In this document: piece after piece, positions 34,762 to 44,236 of the stretch
Layout: every line of letters starts with the position of its first letter
Position numbering within the stretch: position 1 is the stretch's first letter
NCBI GenBank assembly: GCA_963805915.1
Contig: CAWDWD010000011.1
Span: 124,001 to 188,000, forward strand
Source of the DNA: JAEULH01 sp963805915
Lineage (GTDB): Bacteria; Pseudomonadota; Alphaproteobacteria; Rhodospirillales; Defluviicoccaceae
Length of the DNA stretch: 64,000 bases
Direction of reading: 5' to 3'
The notes under the pieces: model-generated
Told to the model about the DNA's origin: nothing
What the model saw: only the letters and a program-made list of their open reading frames with translations
Database searches by the model: none
Program-made: the position numbers and the translations under genes

Positions 34762-35268
34762 TCAGCGGTGGGCGGCGCGTTCTTCGTCCGGCCACGCCTT
34801 GAAAGGGTGCTCACCGAGGTTGGCGTTGAGATACTTGGGATCGTCGGTGACCTCGGCGCCGACCCATGGTGGCGCGACGATCGCCTGATCCTCGCTGTCG
34901 AGCTCGAGCTCGGCAACGACGAGACCCTCGTTCTCGCCGGCGAAGACATCGACGACCCACTCGATGCCGTCGACGTCGACCTCGAAGCGGGTTTTCTCGA
35001 TCAGCGGCCGGCGGCACAGGGTGTCCAGCATGACGGTCGCATCGGCGGGCGGTATTTCGTATTCGTACTCGAGGCGGGAAATTCCGACGGCCCCGCCCTT
35101 GATGGTCAGGTAGGCGCGCTCGCCGTAGGTTCGCACCCGAACCAGATGCGTTTGGCCCCCGTGCGTTTCGCCTTCGACCAGGTAGCCCTGGCGGATGACG
35201 ACCGGCCGGGCGCCGGCGCGCCAGCCATCGCCCACGACGAGATATTTGCGTTCGATTTCCGTGGCCAT
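34762..35268 (-). CDS. CYTH-domain protein (inorganic triphosphatase/adenylate-cyclase-like)
   Basis: A 168-residue CYTH-fold protein. The diagnostic EIERKYLV near the N-terminus supplies the ExExK metal/phosphate-binding motif. Further tunnel residues appear in RQGYL, VRVRTYG, TIKGG and the acidic VAELELDSEDQ strand. CYTH proteins act on triphosphates, often as tripolyphosphatases. The ATG at 35268 has GAGG four nt upstream. The frame is open upstream into dnaX, giving an apparent 870-residue DnaX-CYTH fusion that is probably the product of one lost base near 35336. Confidence 0.85.
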   Translation of the reverse strand: MATEIERKYLVVGDGWRAGARPVVIRQGYLVEGETHGGQTHLVRVRTYGERAYLTIKGGAVGISRLEYEYEIPPADATVMLDTLCRRPLIEKTRFEVDVDGIEWVVDVFAGENEGLVVAELELDSEDQAIVAPPWVGAEVTDDPKYLNANLGEHPFKAWPDEERAAHR

Positions 35269-35296
35269 GGCACCTCGATCGTATTTTCTTAAGTGT

Positions 35297-37380
35297 CTAC
35301 TCGCTGTTGGCCCGCTGCCGCTGGCGTTGGTCCGCCCATCATCAAGATCCTCGCCCTCCGCCGACGCATCCTCAAGCGACTCTTCGAAGGGCGAGTCTTC
35401 AGGCGGATCCTCGGGGTCCGGCATGCCCGGTGGCGCCTCAATTGAGGTGATCTCGCCAAGGGTCGCGCCCGGGAACGCGGCCAGCGCCGCCTGTACCAGG
35501 GGATCGGCCGCGACTTCGCGGCGGCGCTGAGCGTCGGCTTGCTGACGCTGCTCGAGAAGAGTTGGCGCGCCTTCCTCGCGGGAGATGGCGACGAACCAGG
35601 GCTGGGCCGTCTGGCGGTGAAGGAACTCGCCGAGGCGGCGGACCAAGTCGCCAGGCGCCGAGCCGGTCAGGCGGAGCTCGATCCTGTTGGCCTCGAACCG
35701 GACCAGGCGAACGTCGGCGATCAACTGGCCGTAGAGGATCGCCTCGCGCTCGTCGCGGGCCAGCTCGACCACCGCGGCAAAGCTGTCGAGCATCCGCGCA
35801 CGATCCCCGCCCGAGGGCTGCGTATCGATGGCGCCCTTGGTTGTGCTTCGAGCCGGGGTCTCGATGCGAGCGGGCTCGGAGCTTGGCGCCAGCGCCGGCG
35901 CGGCCGCCGTTGATGAAGGCCTGGGGGAAGGCCTTGGGGAAGGCCGGGGCGCCGGCGAGGGCGAAGGCGCGCTCGTCTCCGCGCTTGCGCCGTCGCCCGG
36001 CCGCGACGGCGGCTGTTGACGCGAGGGCGCTGCCGCCGCCGCTTGCTGCGCCGTGTTCGCCGAAGCGCCGGCGCCCGCCGAGCTTCCGGCGGGGGGGGCG
36101 GCCGGGGCGGGTCGCGCGCCCGCTAGCGCTTCCGCCGGCGTCGGCAGCCGCGCGGCGTAGGCGATGCGGATCAGGACCATCTCCGCGGCCTGGAGCGACG
36201 AAGGCGCGATGCGGACTTCGCCGAGACCCTTGAGCAGCATCTGCCATAGCCGTGTCGCCTCGGCCATGGCCAGCTTCCCCGCCATCTCCCGACCGCGAAC
36301 ACGTTCGGCTTCGGGAACGCCCGGCGCGTCGGCGCTCGAAGCGACGACCTTGATCCGGCTCAGCCAGTGGGTCAGTTCGAGCATATCGCCCAGTACTTCG
36401 ACCGGGTCCGCGCCGGCGCCGTACTGCTCGGCGAGCAGCTCCAGGGCGGCGGCGATATCGCCGCGAATGACCGCGTCAAGCAGATCGAAGGTGACAATCC
36501 GATCGGCGAGGCCGAGCATGTGGCGGACCGCTTCGCCGTCGACACTGCCCGCTCCGTGGGCAATTGCCTGATCGAGCAGCGACAGGCCGTCGCGGACGCT
36601 GCCGTCCGCCGCTCGGGCAATGAGATGCAGCGCCGGCTCGGGGACGCCGACGCCTTCGCGCGCGGCGATGGCGGCGAGATGTCGGGCCAGCGTCCGGCTG
36701 TCGATCCGCCGCAAATCGAACCGCTGGCAACGCGACAGCACCGTGATCGGGACCTTGCGGATCTCGGTGGTGGCGAAGACGAAGCGGACGTGCTCGGGCG
36801 GCTCTTCCAGAGTCTTCAACAAAGCGTTGAAGGCGTTGCGCGAGAGCATGTGGACTTCGTCGATGATGTAGATCTTGTAGCGCGCCGAGGTCGGCCGGTA
36901 GCGGGTGCCGTCGAGCAGCTCGCGAATTTCATCGACGCCGGTCCGGCTGGCGGCGTCCATCTCGATCACGTCCATGTGCCGGTCGGCGGTGATCGCGACG
37001 CAATGGGTACAAACCCCGCATGGCTCGGGTGTCGGCCCGCCGGTGCCGTCGGCGCCGATGCAGTTGAGCGCGCGGGCGATGATCCGCGCCGTGGTGGTCT
37101 TGCCGATCCCGCGCACGCCCGACAGCATGAAGGCATGGGCGAGCCGGCCGGAGATCAGCGCGTTGGTCAGCGTTCTCACCATCGCCTCCTGGCCGATCAG
37201 GCTGGCGAAGGTGGCCGGGCGGTACTTGCGGGCGAGAACGCGATAGGGGACGCCGTCGCCGCTGGCACTCGCGGCGGGGAGATCGCCGGCGGGAGTGGCC
37301 GTGGCATTGGCCAAGTCGCTGATGATGTCGCTCGGCGGCAAGACAGCTCCCCCGCGCCGTGAAGGTTTACGCCTCCCCAT
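35297..37380 (-). CDS. dnaX: DNA polymerase III subunit gamma/tau
   Basis: Clamp-loader ATPase. Motifs are YRVLARKYRP at the start of the conserved region, Walker A GVRGIGKTT, the zinc module C-x8-C-x2-C-x2-C form (EPCGVCTHC), Walker B IIDEVHML, sensor 1 ATTEIRKVP and the SRCQRF arginine-finger segment. A Pro/Ala/Ser-rich linker and a tau-type C-terminus follow. As written, the frame continues past the expected end into the CYTH gene. Assuming one missing base near 35336, it ends WADQRQRQRANSE-stop at 35297, a credible C-terminus. Start: ATG at 37380. TTG at 37341 with a GGGGGAG site is an alternative. The SRP RNA gene lies just upstream. Confidence 0.9.
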
Positions 37381-37442
37381 GGCCTCCGCCGGGCCGGCGG
37401 CGCTTGTCCGACGCCGGATGAACGCCGGGTGGACGACATGGG

Positions 37443-37544
37443 TGGGAGACTGAACGAGCGACCCGGGCCGAAACTCGTTACGGCTGCTTCCTTCCGGATC
37501 TGACCGGATTGGCGAGGGGTCCGTCCGCCGCCAGCCTCCCGGGC
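37443..37544 (-). ncRNA. ffs: Bacterial small signal recognition particle RNA (4.5S)
   Basis: On the minus strand the sequence contains the universally conserved SRP core GGTCAGATCC followed by GGAAGGAAGCAGCC (37506-37482). The ends pair: GGGAGGCTGG at 37540-37531 with a CAGTCTCCC region near 37451-37443, forming the closing helix of about ten base pairs. Length of about 100 nt is normal for alphaproteobacteria. With Ffh it targets ribosomes to the membrane. The location beside dnaX is usual. Exact ends are estimates. Confidence 0.93.
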
Positions 37545-37546
37545 GT

Positions 37547-37577
37547 ACTATATCAGCCGGGCGGCCATGGCAGGCAA
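37547..37577 (-). promoter_or_regulatory. Promoter of the SRP RNA gene
   Basis: A TATAGT box (37552-37547, minus strand) lies a few nt before the predicted RNA 5' end, and TTGCCT (37577-37572) is upstream, with a spacing of 19 nt (or 17 if GATATA is taken as the -10). The position fits the RNA start well. Confidence 0.5.
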
Positions 37578-37707
37578 GGCCTTTAAAGGACGGCAACGCC
37601 GCCTGCAAAGCGCGCAAGAAAGGCACGTCCGACAACCACTGCGCGGCCACCATTGCGGGCGCCATGTGACCATTGCCGAACGTATCGGGCTGTGGCACGT
37701 TTGGCCG

Positions 37708-38697
37708 ATGATGCGGGCCGTGCACTACACTGGTGGAACGCTCGATCGCGGCGAGCGCCTCCGTCGCGATGCCGATTGGCTTCGCGAGAGGCTCCACGAC
37801 GGCCGCAGCCGGGTGTTTCCGCTCTGGCGGAGCCGCAACCTGATCCTGAGCGGAGAGCCGCCGCGTCCGGCCGAATTCGCGCCTGATCCGTCCCTCATGG
37901 CGCGGGCCGACGAGGTCGTTTTTCTCGGCGTCGACGCGAGCGGGCGCTGTTGTTTCGCCATCGACTTGCGGGCCGCCGACGAGGCTGACCTCGGTGATCT
38001 TGCCGTGGGCTCCCACTTCGTCGAGTTGCGCCGGGTCGGCGCGGTCATTGGCCGAGCCGAAGGCGCGCTGCTGGCGCATGCCCGCGGCCTACTCCACTGG
38101 CATCGCCGGCATCGCTTCTGCGGCGCCTGCGGGGCCCCGACAGAAAGCAGCGAGGGCGGCCATCTTCGCGCTTGTACCAACGCCGGCTGTGGTGCGCATC
38201 ACTTCCCGCACACCGATCCCGCGGTCATCATGCTGGTGACCCGCCGCGACGCAGACGGCGAGCGCTGCCTGCTCGCCCGCCAGGCGCGCTGGCCAAAGGG
38301 CATGATGTCGACGCTAGCCGGGTTTGTCGAACCGGGCGAATGCCTGGAAGAGGCCGTGTGCCGCGAGATCAAGGAGGAAAGTGGCATCGAAGTTGCTGTA
38401 CCGCAGTATCGCGGCTCGCAGCCGTGGCCGTTCCCGGCGTCGCTGATGATCGGCTTTCGCGCCGAGGCAGCGGCGTCGGAGTTGCGGCTCGATCCGGCCG
38501 AGCTGGAAGACGCCCGATGGTTCAGCCGCGCCGAGATCTTGTCCAGGCAGGCGATCGGACTGGTTCTTCCGGGCCGCGATTCGATTGCCCGCCGGTTGAT
38601 CGAGGAGTGGCTGGAAGACGCCGACGAGCAGAGGGAAACAAAAGAAACGGCGGCGCAGACACAGGAGCAGGAGGCGAGACAGTGTCCGGCTTGGTGA
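37708..38697 (+). CDS. nudC: NADH pyrophosphatase / NAD-cap hydrolase
   Basis: A 329-residue Nudix enzyme that cleaves NADH and removes NAD caps from RNA. Features: zinc ribbon CGACGAP with a second pair in CTNAGC, the Nudix box GFVEPGECLEEAVCREIKEESGI, and the NudC-specific SQPWPFP motif just after it. The ATG at 37708 (MMRAVHYTGG) gives a normal N-terminus. The frame is open upstream to 37567 but that stretch is unconserved. The C-terminal ~30 residues are Glu/Gln-rich. The GNAT gene start overlaps its 3' end. Confidence 0.93.
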   Translation: MMRAVHYTGGTLDRGERLRRDADWLRERLHDGRSRVFPLWRSRNLILSGEPPRPAEFAPDPSLMARADEVVFLGVDASGRCCFAIDLRAADEADLGDLAVGSHFVELRRVGAVIGRAEGALLAHARGLLHWHRRHRFCGACGAPTESSEGGHLRACTNAGCGAHHFPHTDPAVIMLVTRRDADGERCLLARQARWPKGMMSTLAGFVEPGECLEEAVCREIKEESGIEVAVPQYRGSQPWPFPASLMIGFRAEAAASELRLDPAELEDARWFSRAEILSRQAIGLVLPGRDSIARRLIEEWLEDADEQRETKETAAQTQEQEARQCPAW

Positions 38698-39240
38698 AGA
38701 TCAGAGACGCGGTGATCGGCAATGCCGACGGCATGGCCGCGGTTTATGTGGATGCCTGGCGGTCGGCGTATCCGGGTATGGTGCCCGACAAGGTTCTTGT
38801 TCGGATGTCCAAGCGCGACCAGGCCATGCACTGGGCCAATGCGATCGCGGCGCGGACGTCGAAAGACGCCATCGTCGTCGCCGAATTGGGGCGTCATGGT
38901 ATTATCGGCTTTGGGAGTTGCGGCCCGGCGCGGCGGACCATTCTGTCACAGGAAGCCGAGATCTATACCTTGTACGTCCGCCCCGGATATCAGGATCGCG
39001 GCCTCGGGCGCGAGCTCCTTCACCGCCTGTTCTGCCCGTCTCGTCGAAAATGGGCTGGCGTCCGCGGTCGTCTGGGTACTCGCCGCCAATCCGGCGCGTT
39101 TCTTCTATGAGGCGATGGGAGGCCGCCGCGTCGCCGAGCGAACCGAGCGGATGTGGAACCGCGACCTCGCCCAGATCGCCTATGCGTGGCCGGACCTGGA
39201 GACGGTGTGCGCGCAGCGCCGCAGCGCGCGCGAGCAGTAA
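38682..39240 (+). pseudogene. GNAT-family acetyltransferase with a single-base frameshift
   Basis: A ~185-residue GNAT N-acetyltransferase. The N-terminal frame carries VYVDAWRSAYPGMVPD, typical of this group, and the acetyl-CoA loop YVRPGYQDRGLGRELL. At about 39030-39034 the frame moves by one base (extra T or C in TTCTGCCC), and the homologous C-terminus continues as SARLVENGLASAVVWVLAANPA. The GTG at 38682 with AGGAGG eight nt upstream is a strong start and overlaps nudC by 16 bp. Acceptor substrate is unknown. Confidence 0.83.
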
Positions 39241-39473
39241 CCGCCGGAAGCAGGCAGCCACCAACCGCCAACCGCCAACCCTGAGCTCGACGCCGGGGCG
39301 CGGTGCAATGGGCGGCCGCTCCCGACCGGCCGCGAAGACCTTCGCAATTGCGGTCGTTGTCGGCTATGATCGGACACGCAGTGGTGCGGCAGCCGCACCC
39401 CTTTCATTCCCCATGATAGCGGACCAGATGGCTATCGCCGCCGTGAGCGCATCGTTTGACCCGATCGGATAGA

Positions 39474-40589
39474 GTGTCGGACCCTGAAACGCCGATGGCC
39501 ACCGCCGCCCGCCCACAACCTCCGAGCGTTTCCGGGCGTCCGCCGATCCGGTCCGGACGCTCCTTCGCGCGGCGCTGGATCGGCCGCCTTGTCCCGTGGG
39601 TCCCCGTCATCGGCTTAGGCGCCGCCGCCGCGGCAAGGGTGCTCAAGCTGCAGTTCTGGCCGGTCGAACTGCTGTGGCACTTCACCCAGACGTTTTTCAT
39701 TATCAGTGTCGCCTTGACCGTGGCGCTGCTCGCCTTGCGCCTGTTCGCTCCGGCCGCCGCGGCGGCGGCGCTGGCGGTGTTCTTCGCGATGTCGGCGCAC
39801 GCCGTCCCGGGAGATGCGACGGGCCAACAAGACTCCCTGCTGCCGGCCGCGGCGGCGCGCGCAAGCGAAGTACTGGCGCCACAGGACTCGGCATTCACCC
39901 TGGTGACGCACAATCTGTACGTCCACAACGATCGCCGTGACGACCTTGCCGCCTGGCTCCGTCGCCAGGACGCCGATGTCATCGTCCTGCAGGAGGTCAA
40001 GACCGAGATGGCCGCGGTCTTGGCCGCGGCGAAGGACCTCTATCCCGAGCAGTTTTTCGCTTGGCCCGAATATTACGAAGAGAAGCCGAAACTCCGTGAC
40101 CAACTCAGCGGGCTCGCCATCCTGTCGCGCTACCCCTTAAGCGATCCGACCATGTTTCTTCGGACCAAGTACTCAGCGCCCGTGGCCATTGCCGAATTGG
40201 CGTTGCCGGACGGGCCGCGGGTGCGCCTGGTCGTGGTTCACGGCAGCAACCCGGTTAGGCGATCCGGGCTGCGCGCCCGCAACGCGCTGATGGCGGCGCT
40301 TCCCGAGGAACTTGCTCGCTACAAGGAGCCGATCGTTATGGCCGGCGATTTCAACGCCACGCCCTATACGCCGGCGTTCGTGCAGTTTCTTCTGGCCGCC
40401 CACCTGACGGCCAGCCGAGCCTACCCCGGCACCTACCCGCAGTTCGCCGGTTCGTTCGGTCTGCCGATCGACCACGTCCTGGTTCGCGATGCCCGTATCG
40501 TCGACATCACCGCGCTCGACGCCTTCGGCTCCGACCATCGTCCGCTGCGCGCCGACCTGATCGTCCCCGGAGGCGCCAAGGGCGAATAG
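39474..40589 (+). CDS. Membrane-anchored endonuclease/exonuclease/phosphatase-family protein
   Basis: About 371 residues. The N-terminal region has two to three hydrophobic helices (about residues 40-120). The rest is an EEP domain with metal-binding and catalytic motifs: THNLYVHN, LQEVKTE, VVHGSNP, AGDFNATP and SDHRPLRA, plus IDHVLV. The active site is probably periplasmic. Relatives act on nucleic acids or phospho-ester head groups; I cannot choose. Start GTG at 39474 is tentative. ATG at 39495 or TTG at 39456 are alternatives. Confidence 0.82.
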   Translation: MSDPETPMATAARPQPPSVSGRPPIRSGRSFARRWIGRLVPWVPVIGLGAAAAARVLKLQFWPVELLWHFTQTFFIISVALTVALLALRLFAPAAAAAALAVFFAMSAHAVPGDATGQQDSLLPAAAARASEVLAPQDSAFTLVTHNLYVHNDRRDDLAAWLRRQDADVIVLQEVKTEMAAVLAAAKDLYPEQFFAWPEYYEEKPKLRDQLSGLAILSRYPLSDPTMFLRTKYSAPVAIAELALPDGPRVRLVVVHGSNPVRRSGLRARNALMAALPEELARYKEPIVMAGDFNATPYTPAFVQFLLAAHLTASRAYPGTYPQFAGSFGLPIDHVLVRDARIVDITALDAFGSDHRPLRADLIVPGGAKGE

Positions 40590-40601
40590 GCAAATGTTCG
40601 G

Positions 40602-41006
40602 CTATCGGGACCATTCGGCGGCGCGGCCGCGGGCTGGCAGGGGACGATTGTGCGCATCGACATGGACGGCGCGCGGTTGCCACGATCTCGCGGCCTCGGC
40701 GGGGATGGCGACGTAGGCGGCGATGATGACGATGTCGCCCTTGCCGGCCCGGTGGGCCGCGGCGCCATTGATGCGAATATCGCCGCCGTCGCTCGGGCCC
40801 TCGATGACGTAGGTCTCGAATCGTTCCCCGTTGGTGACGTTGTAGATCTGAACCTGCTGGAAGGCGACAAGGCCGGCCAGATCCATCAAGGTGCGGTCAA
40901 TGGTGATGCTGCCTTCATAGTGGAGGTCGGCATCGCTCACGGTTGCCCGATGGATCTTGGAGAAAAGAACGGGCACCTGCATCGGTACGGTGAGTTCTGT
41001 GATCAT
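40602..41006 (-). CDS. panD: Aspartate 1-decarboxylase (pyruvoyl enzyme)
   Basis: A 134-residue PanD, which makes beta-alanine for pantothenate and CoA. The SKIHRATVSDADLHYEGSIT block is present, with cleavage at the Gly-Ser of EGS, the Ser forming the pyruvoyl cofactor. YNVTNGERF and NGAAAH also match. Start ATG at 41006 has an AGGAGAGG site upstream; an internal ATG at 40982 lacks one. The ~20-residue tail after AYVAIPAE is slightly long. The gene faces the EEP protein. Confidence 0.94.
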   Translation of the reverse strand: MITELTVPMQVPVLFSKIHRATVSDADLHYEGSITIDRTLMDLAGLVAFQQVQIYNVTNGERFETYVIEGPSDGGDIRINGAAAHRAGKGDIVIIAAYVAIPAEAARSWQPRAVHVDAHNRPLPARGRAAEWSR

Positions 41007-41058
41007 GACAGCCACCTCTCCTGGAACTGCGCGGCCGGCGCGCCGAGTGTTCCACGCC

Positions 41059-41547
41059 TCATTCGGGACACTCGCCGAGACGTTTGGCCACGAGCTGCTC
41101 GCGCGCGCCGGTTTGAGCGACGACCCCTTCGTTCTCGACGGTAACTTGGTAATGGCCGGAATCCTCGATGACCGCCGTGCTCCGCGAAACGCCCTTGCCG
41201 ACACCGGGAATATCACAGACGGCCGTGGTTAGAAAACGGTCGGGAGCGATCTTGGTCGTCGTGACCTTGCAGCCGGAACGGGTCGAGGTCTCGTGCTGCT
41301 TTTTCCATTCGGCGACGGGATCGACGCAGACCGTCCGCTCGATCGTGGTCGGCTTGCCTCCGGCTTCCATGACGCGGGTAAACCGCCACAGGCCCGGCGT
41401 CAGGTCCGGCCACTCCGGATCGGCCGCCGCCGCGGCGCTGGTCATGGCGAGAGCGAGCGCGTAAGCGCAGAAAAGAGCCAAGACACGCACCCTGCGTCCA
41501 GTCGATACAACCGTGCCCGGTGTCCGTGGAACTCGTTCGCGGCGCAT
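41059..41547 (-). CDS. DUF3617 family secreted protein
   Basis: A 162-residue exported protein with a signal peptide (about residues 18-43, ending SAAAAA) and a DUF3617 domain whose signature is LTPGLWRFTRVME. Four Cys residues (VCVD, GCKV, AVCD, GECP) probably form disulfides. Function is unknown. It lies 52 bp upstream of panD on the same strand but need not be functionally linked. Confidence 0.85.
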   Translation of the reverse strand: MRRERVPRTPGTVVSTGRRVRVLALFCAYALALAMTSAAAAADPEWPDLTPGLWRFTRVMEAGGKPTTIERTVCVDPVAEWKKQHETSTRSGCKVTTTKIAPDRFLTTAVCDIPGVGKGVSRSTAVIEDSGHYQVTVENEGVVAQTGAREQLVAKRLGECPE

Positions 41548-41660
41548 GGTGATCTCCTTTGGTCATTCGGACGTGTTATGCCCCGGTTTGGCGTTAATGT
41601 TAACGCCGAACCGGCACAGCGTGTTTCGTTTGCGCGCGACCTGATCTACGGGGATCGCTC

Positions 41661-42482
41661 ATGGACCTTGATTACGCTCAATTGGCGCCACTTGCCGCGG
41701 CCCTGCTTGCCGCCGGCGTCGGCGCCGGGCTGCTCGCGGGCCTGCTCGGGGTCGGTGGCGGGATCGTCATCGTCCCGGTGCTGTTCCACATGTTCAGCGT
41801 TTTCGGTGTCGACGAAAACGCCAGAATGCACGTTGCCGTCGGCACTTCGCTCGCAACCATCATTCCGACGTCGATCGCCTCGCTTCGGGCTCACGCCAAA
41901 CGCGGGGCCGTCGACGCCGGGCTGCTGCGCGCCCTTGGTCCGGCGGTTTTGGCCGGTGTCGTGGTCGGCACCGCCGTCGCCGGGATTGTCCGCGGCAATG
42001 TCCTGACTGCGATCTTCGCGGTGGTCGCCCTGGCGGTGGCCGTGAACATGGCGTTCGGCATGGAACGCACGCAAATACGTGACGGCCTGCCAAGCGGTTG
42101 GCGCAAGCTTCTCATCGGCGGTGTGATCGGCGGGATTTCGTCGATGATGGGGATCGGCGGCGGCTCGCTCAGCGTCCCGGTGCTCAGCGCGTGCCGCTAT
42201 CCGATCCGCACGGCGGTCGGCACCGCCGCGGCGATCGGGTTGATCATCGCCCTTCCCGGCGCGATCGGCTTTGTCGTCACCGGTTCGGGCGTCGACGGCC
42301 GGCCGTCGGGCAGCCTTGGCTACGTCAACCTGATCGGGTTTGCGTTGATCGCGCCGACGACGATGCTGGCGGCGCCGTGGGGGGCACGCATCGCCCACGC
42401 CGTCCGCCCCGACTTGCTGCGCAAGGCCTTCGCCGTCTTCCTCTGCCTGACCTCGCTCAGAATGATTTACGGGCTATTGTAG
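41661..42482 (+). CDS. TauE/SafE-family permease (sulfite exporter-like)
   Basis: A 273-residue membrane protein with about eight helices in two repeated halves. Each half has the family's glycine-rich motif (LLGVGGGIVIVPVL and MMGIGGGSLSVPVL), the exact TauE/SafE repeat signature, and the internal HVAVGTSLATI / RTAVGTAAAIG pair. It exports or imports small sulfur-containing or organic anions; substrate not identifiable. Its last 26 bp overlap the convergent bpt gene. Confidence 0.92.
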   Translation: MDLDYAQLAPLAAALLAAGVGAGLLAGLLGVGGGIVIVPVLFHMFSVFGVDENARMHVAVGTSLATIIPTSIASLRAHAKRGAVDAGLLRALGPAVLAGVVVGTAVAGIVRGNVLTAIFAVVALAVAVNMAFGMERTQIRDGLPSGWRKLLIGGVIGGISSMMGIGGGSLSVPVLSACRYPIRTAVGTAAAIGLIIALPGAIGFVVTGSGVDGRPSGSLGYVNLIGFALIAPTTMLAAPWGARIAHAVRPDLLRKAFAVFLCLTSLRMIYGLL

Positions 42483-43254
42483 CCTCGAGCCCACCCGCGG
42501 GCTCCGGCTCGCCGGCCGCTGTCGCCGGCGGCGGGTCGATCACGATCCAGCCTTTGGGCGTGTAGGCTTCAAGCGGGCGGAAGCGGATCTTGTAGTCCAT
42601 CTTGCCGCAATTCTTGACCCAGAATCCGAGGTAGACGTAGGGCAGGTCAAGCAGGGCGGTCCATTCGACCAGCCACAGGATCATGAACGTGCCGAGGCTG
42701 CGGCGGGCCAAGGTCGGGTCGAAAAAGCTGTAGACCGCCGAGAACCCATCGGCCAGGCGATCGGCGAGACACGCCGCCACGAGGATTCCGTTGCGGTCGC
42801 GGAATTCGATCACGAGCGTATCGACGGGCGTTTCCTCGACCAGCATCTGGTAGTCGGCGAAATCCATTCGCGCCATTTCGCCGCCGCGATGGCGGGCGCG
42901 CTGGTAGCGGCGGAACAGCCGGTACTGCTCGTCGGTGGCGCGGGCCGGTTTCTCCGTCGCGATCAGGTCGGCGTTGCGCGCCAGCGTCCGCCGCTGCCCG
43001 CGCGTTTTGTCGAGCTTGGCCGCGACGATACGCACCGCGACGCACGCGTTGCACTCACGACAGACCGGCACGTAGGCGATGCCGTGGCTGCGGCGGAAGC
43101 CCGCGCGCGATAGCGTATCGTGGACCGCCACGGACTGCCGTCCGCTCAACTCGGTGACCAATCGGCGCTCGACGCGCCCCGGAAGGTATGGACACGGCAG
43201 CGGCGCGGTTGAAAAGAAAAACTGCGCCGACAGCCCAGCCAGATCGTGCTTCAT
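42457..43254 (-). CDS. bpt: Aspartate/glutamate leucyltransferase (Bpt/Ate family)
   Basis: A ~265-residue aminoacyl-tRNA-protein transferase, the bacterial N-degron enzyme that adds leucine to proteins starting with Asp or Glu. Markers are TAPLPCPYLPGR, AGFRRSHGIAY, the Cys cluster CRECNACVAVRI, and YLGFWVKNCGKMDYK. The ATG at 43254 yields the family's usual N-terminus. An in-frame ATG at 43311 would add 19 residues. Neither has a clear ribosome-binding site. Its 3' end overlaps the TauE/SafE gene by 26 bp on the other strand. Confidence 0.93.
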   Translation of the reverse strand: MKHDLAGLSAQFFFSTAPLPCPYLPGRVERRLVTELSGRQSVAVHDTLSRAGFRRSHGIAYVPVCRECNACVAVRIVAAKLDKTRGQRRTLARNADLIATEKPARATDEQYRLFRRYQRARHRGGEMARMDFADYQMLVEETPVDTLVIEFRDRNGILVAACLADRLADGFSAVYSFFDPTLARRSLGTFMILWLVEWTALLDLPYVYLGFWVKNCGKMDYKIRFRPLEAYTPKGWIVIDPPPATAAGEPEPAGGLEATIARKSF

Positions 43255-43353
43255 CACGTGCCCGGTTGACCAGAGAAATACACGCGAAAGCTTATCATCT
43301 TCCGGGGTCATAGAGAACCAGCCACGATGATCGGCATAGCCTCTCCTTGTTGG

Positions 43354-44229
43354 CTAATGGGATTGGCCATTGGGAGAGCCGGTCCCGCGCAGAAGGACAA
43401 CCGCCATCCGGCGGTTGCCCGGCGCTTCCGGCTTGTCGCGAAAGAGCGGCTCGGTGGCGGCTTTGCCGACGACGCGGGCAATGCGGCTGACCGGTACGCC
43501 GCTCTCCGTCAGGGCGCGGCGGACCGCATTGGCGCGATCGGAAGAGAGCTCCCAGTTCGTATAGCCGGCCGAGGCGGCGAAGGGCGTGGCGTCGGTGTGG
43601 GCGCTGATCGCGATCGTCTGCGGCATCTCGATGATGACCTTAGCGACCATCTCGAGAAGGTCATGGGTGTGGGTGTACATGCCGGCCTCGCCGCGCGGGA
43701 ACATGGGCAGCCCCTCCTGGTCGACGATCTGGATGCGCAGGCCCTCGGGGGTGTCGTCGATGATCAGGCTCTGTTCGAGCACCGCAGCCTCGGGAAGGCG
43801 GCCCACGGCCGCTTGCAGGGCGTCCTTCGCCGCGAGCAACTGACGATCCTCCCGCTTGGCGGCGGCTTCGGCCGCCGGATCTTCCGCCGGCGCCTTGTCG
43901 TCCGTCGCAGGCGGTCCCGGCGCCTCGAAGCTCGGCGACGCGATCGGCTTATCCTGGTCGATGTCGAGTTCGAAGGTGCCTTTCTCGGCCATGGTCCTGC
44001 CGGCCAGGAACCCGTCGCCGCCGCTGGTTTCGCGGCGCGTCGAGACCGGCGCGAAGTAATCGGAAATTCCTTCAAGCTGCTCGCGGGTCGCGGCGTTGAG
44101 CAGCCAGAGCAGCAGGAAGAACGCCATCATCGCGGTGACGAAGTCGGCGTAGGCGACCTTCCAGGCGCCGCCGTGCCTTGCGTGTCCGCCGGCCTTGACC
44201 TTCTTGATGATGATCGGCTGTTGCGTCAT
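43354..44229 (-). CDS. motB: Flagellar motor stator protein MotB
   Basis: A 291-residue stator B subunit. The N-terminus has a single membrane helix with the proton-conducting Asp in YADFVTAMMAFF, then a plug/linker (about 60-160, Pro/Ala/Glu-rich), and a C-terminal OmpA-like peptidoglycan-binding domain with ISAHTDATP, NWELSSDRANAVRR and NRRMAVVLL. It anchors the MotA ring to the wall. The start is 7 bp after motA, so the pair is one operon. Confidence 0.95.
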   Translation of the reverse strand: MTQQPIIIKKVKAGGHARHGGAWKVAYADFVTAMMAFFLLLWLLNAATREQLEGISDYFAPVSTRRETSGGDGFLAGRTMAEKGTFELDIDQDKPIASPSFEAPGPPATDDKAPAEDPAAEAAAKREDRQLLAAKDALQAAVGRLPEAAVLEQSLIIDDTPEGLRIQIVDQEGLPMFPRGEAGMYTHTHDLLEMVAKVIIEMPQTIAISAHTDATPFAASAGYTNWELSSDRANAVRRALTESGVPVSRIARVVGKAATEPLFRDKPEAPGNRRMAVVLLRGTGSPNGQSH

Positions 44230-44236
44230 CGCCCGC

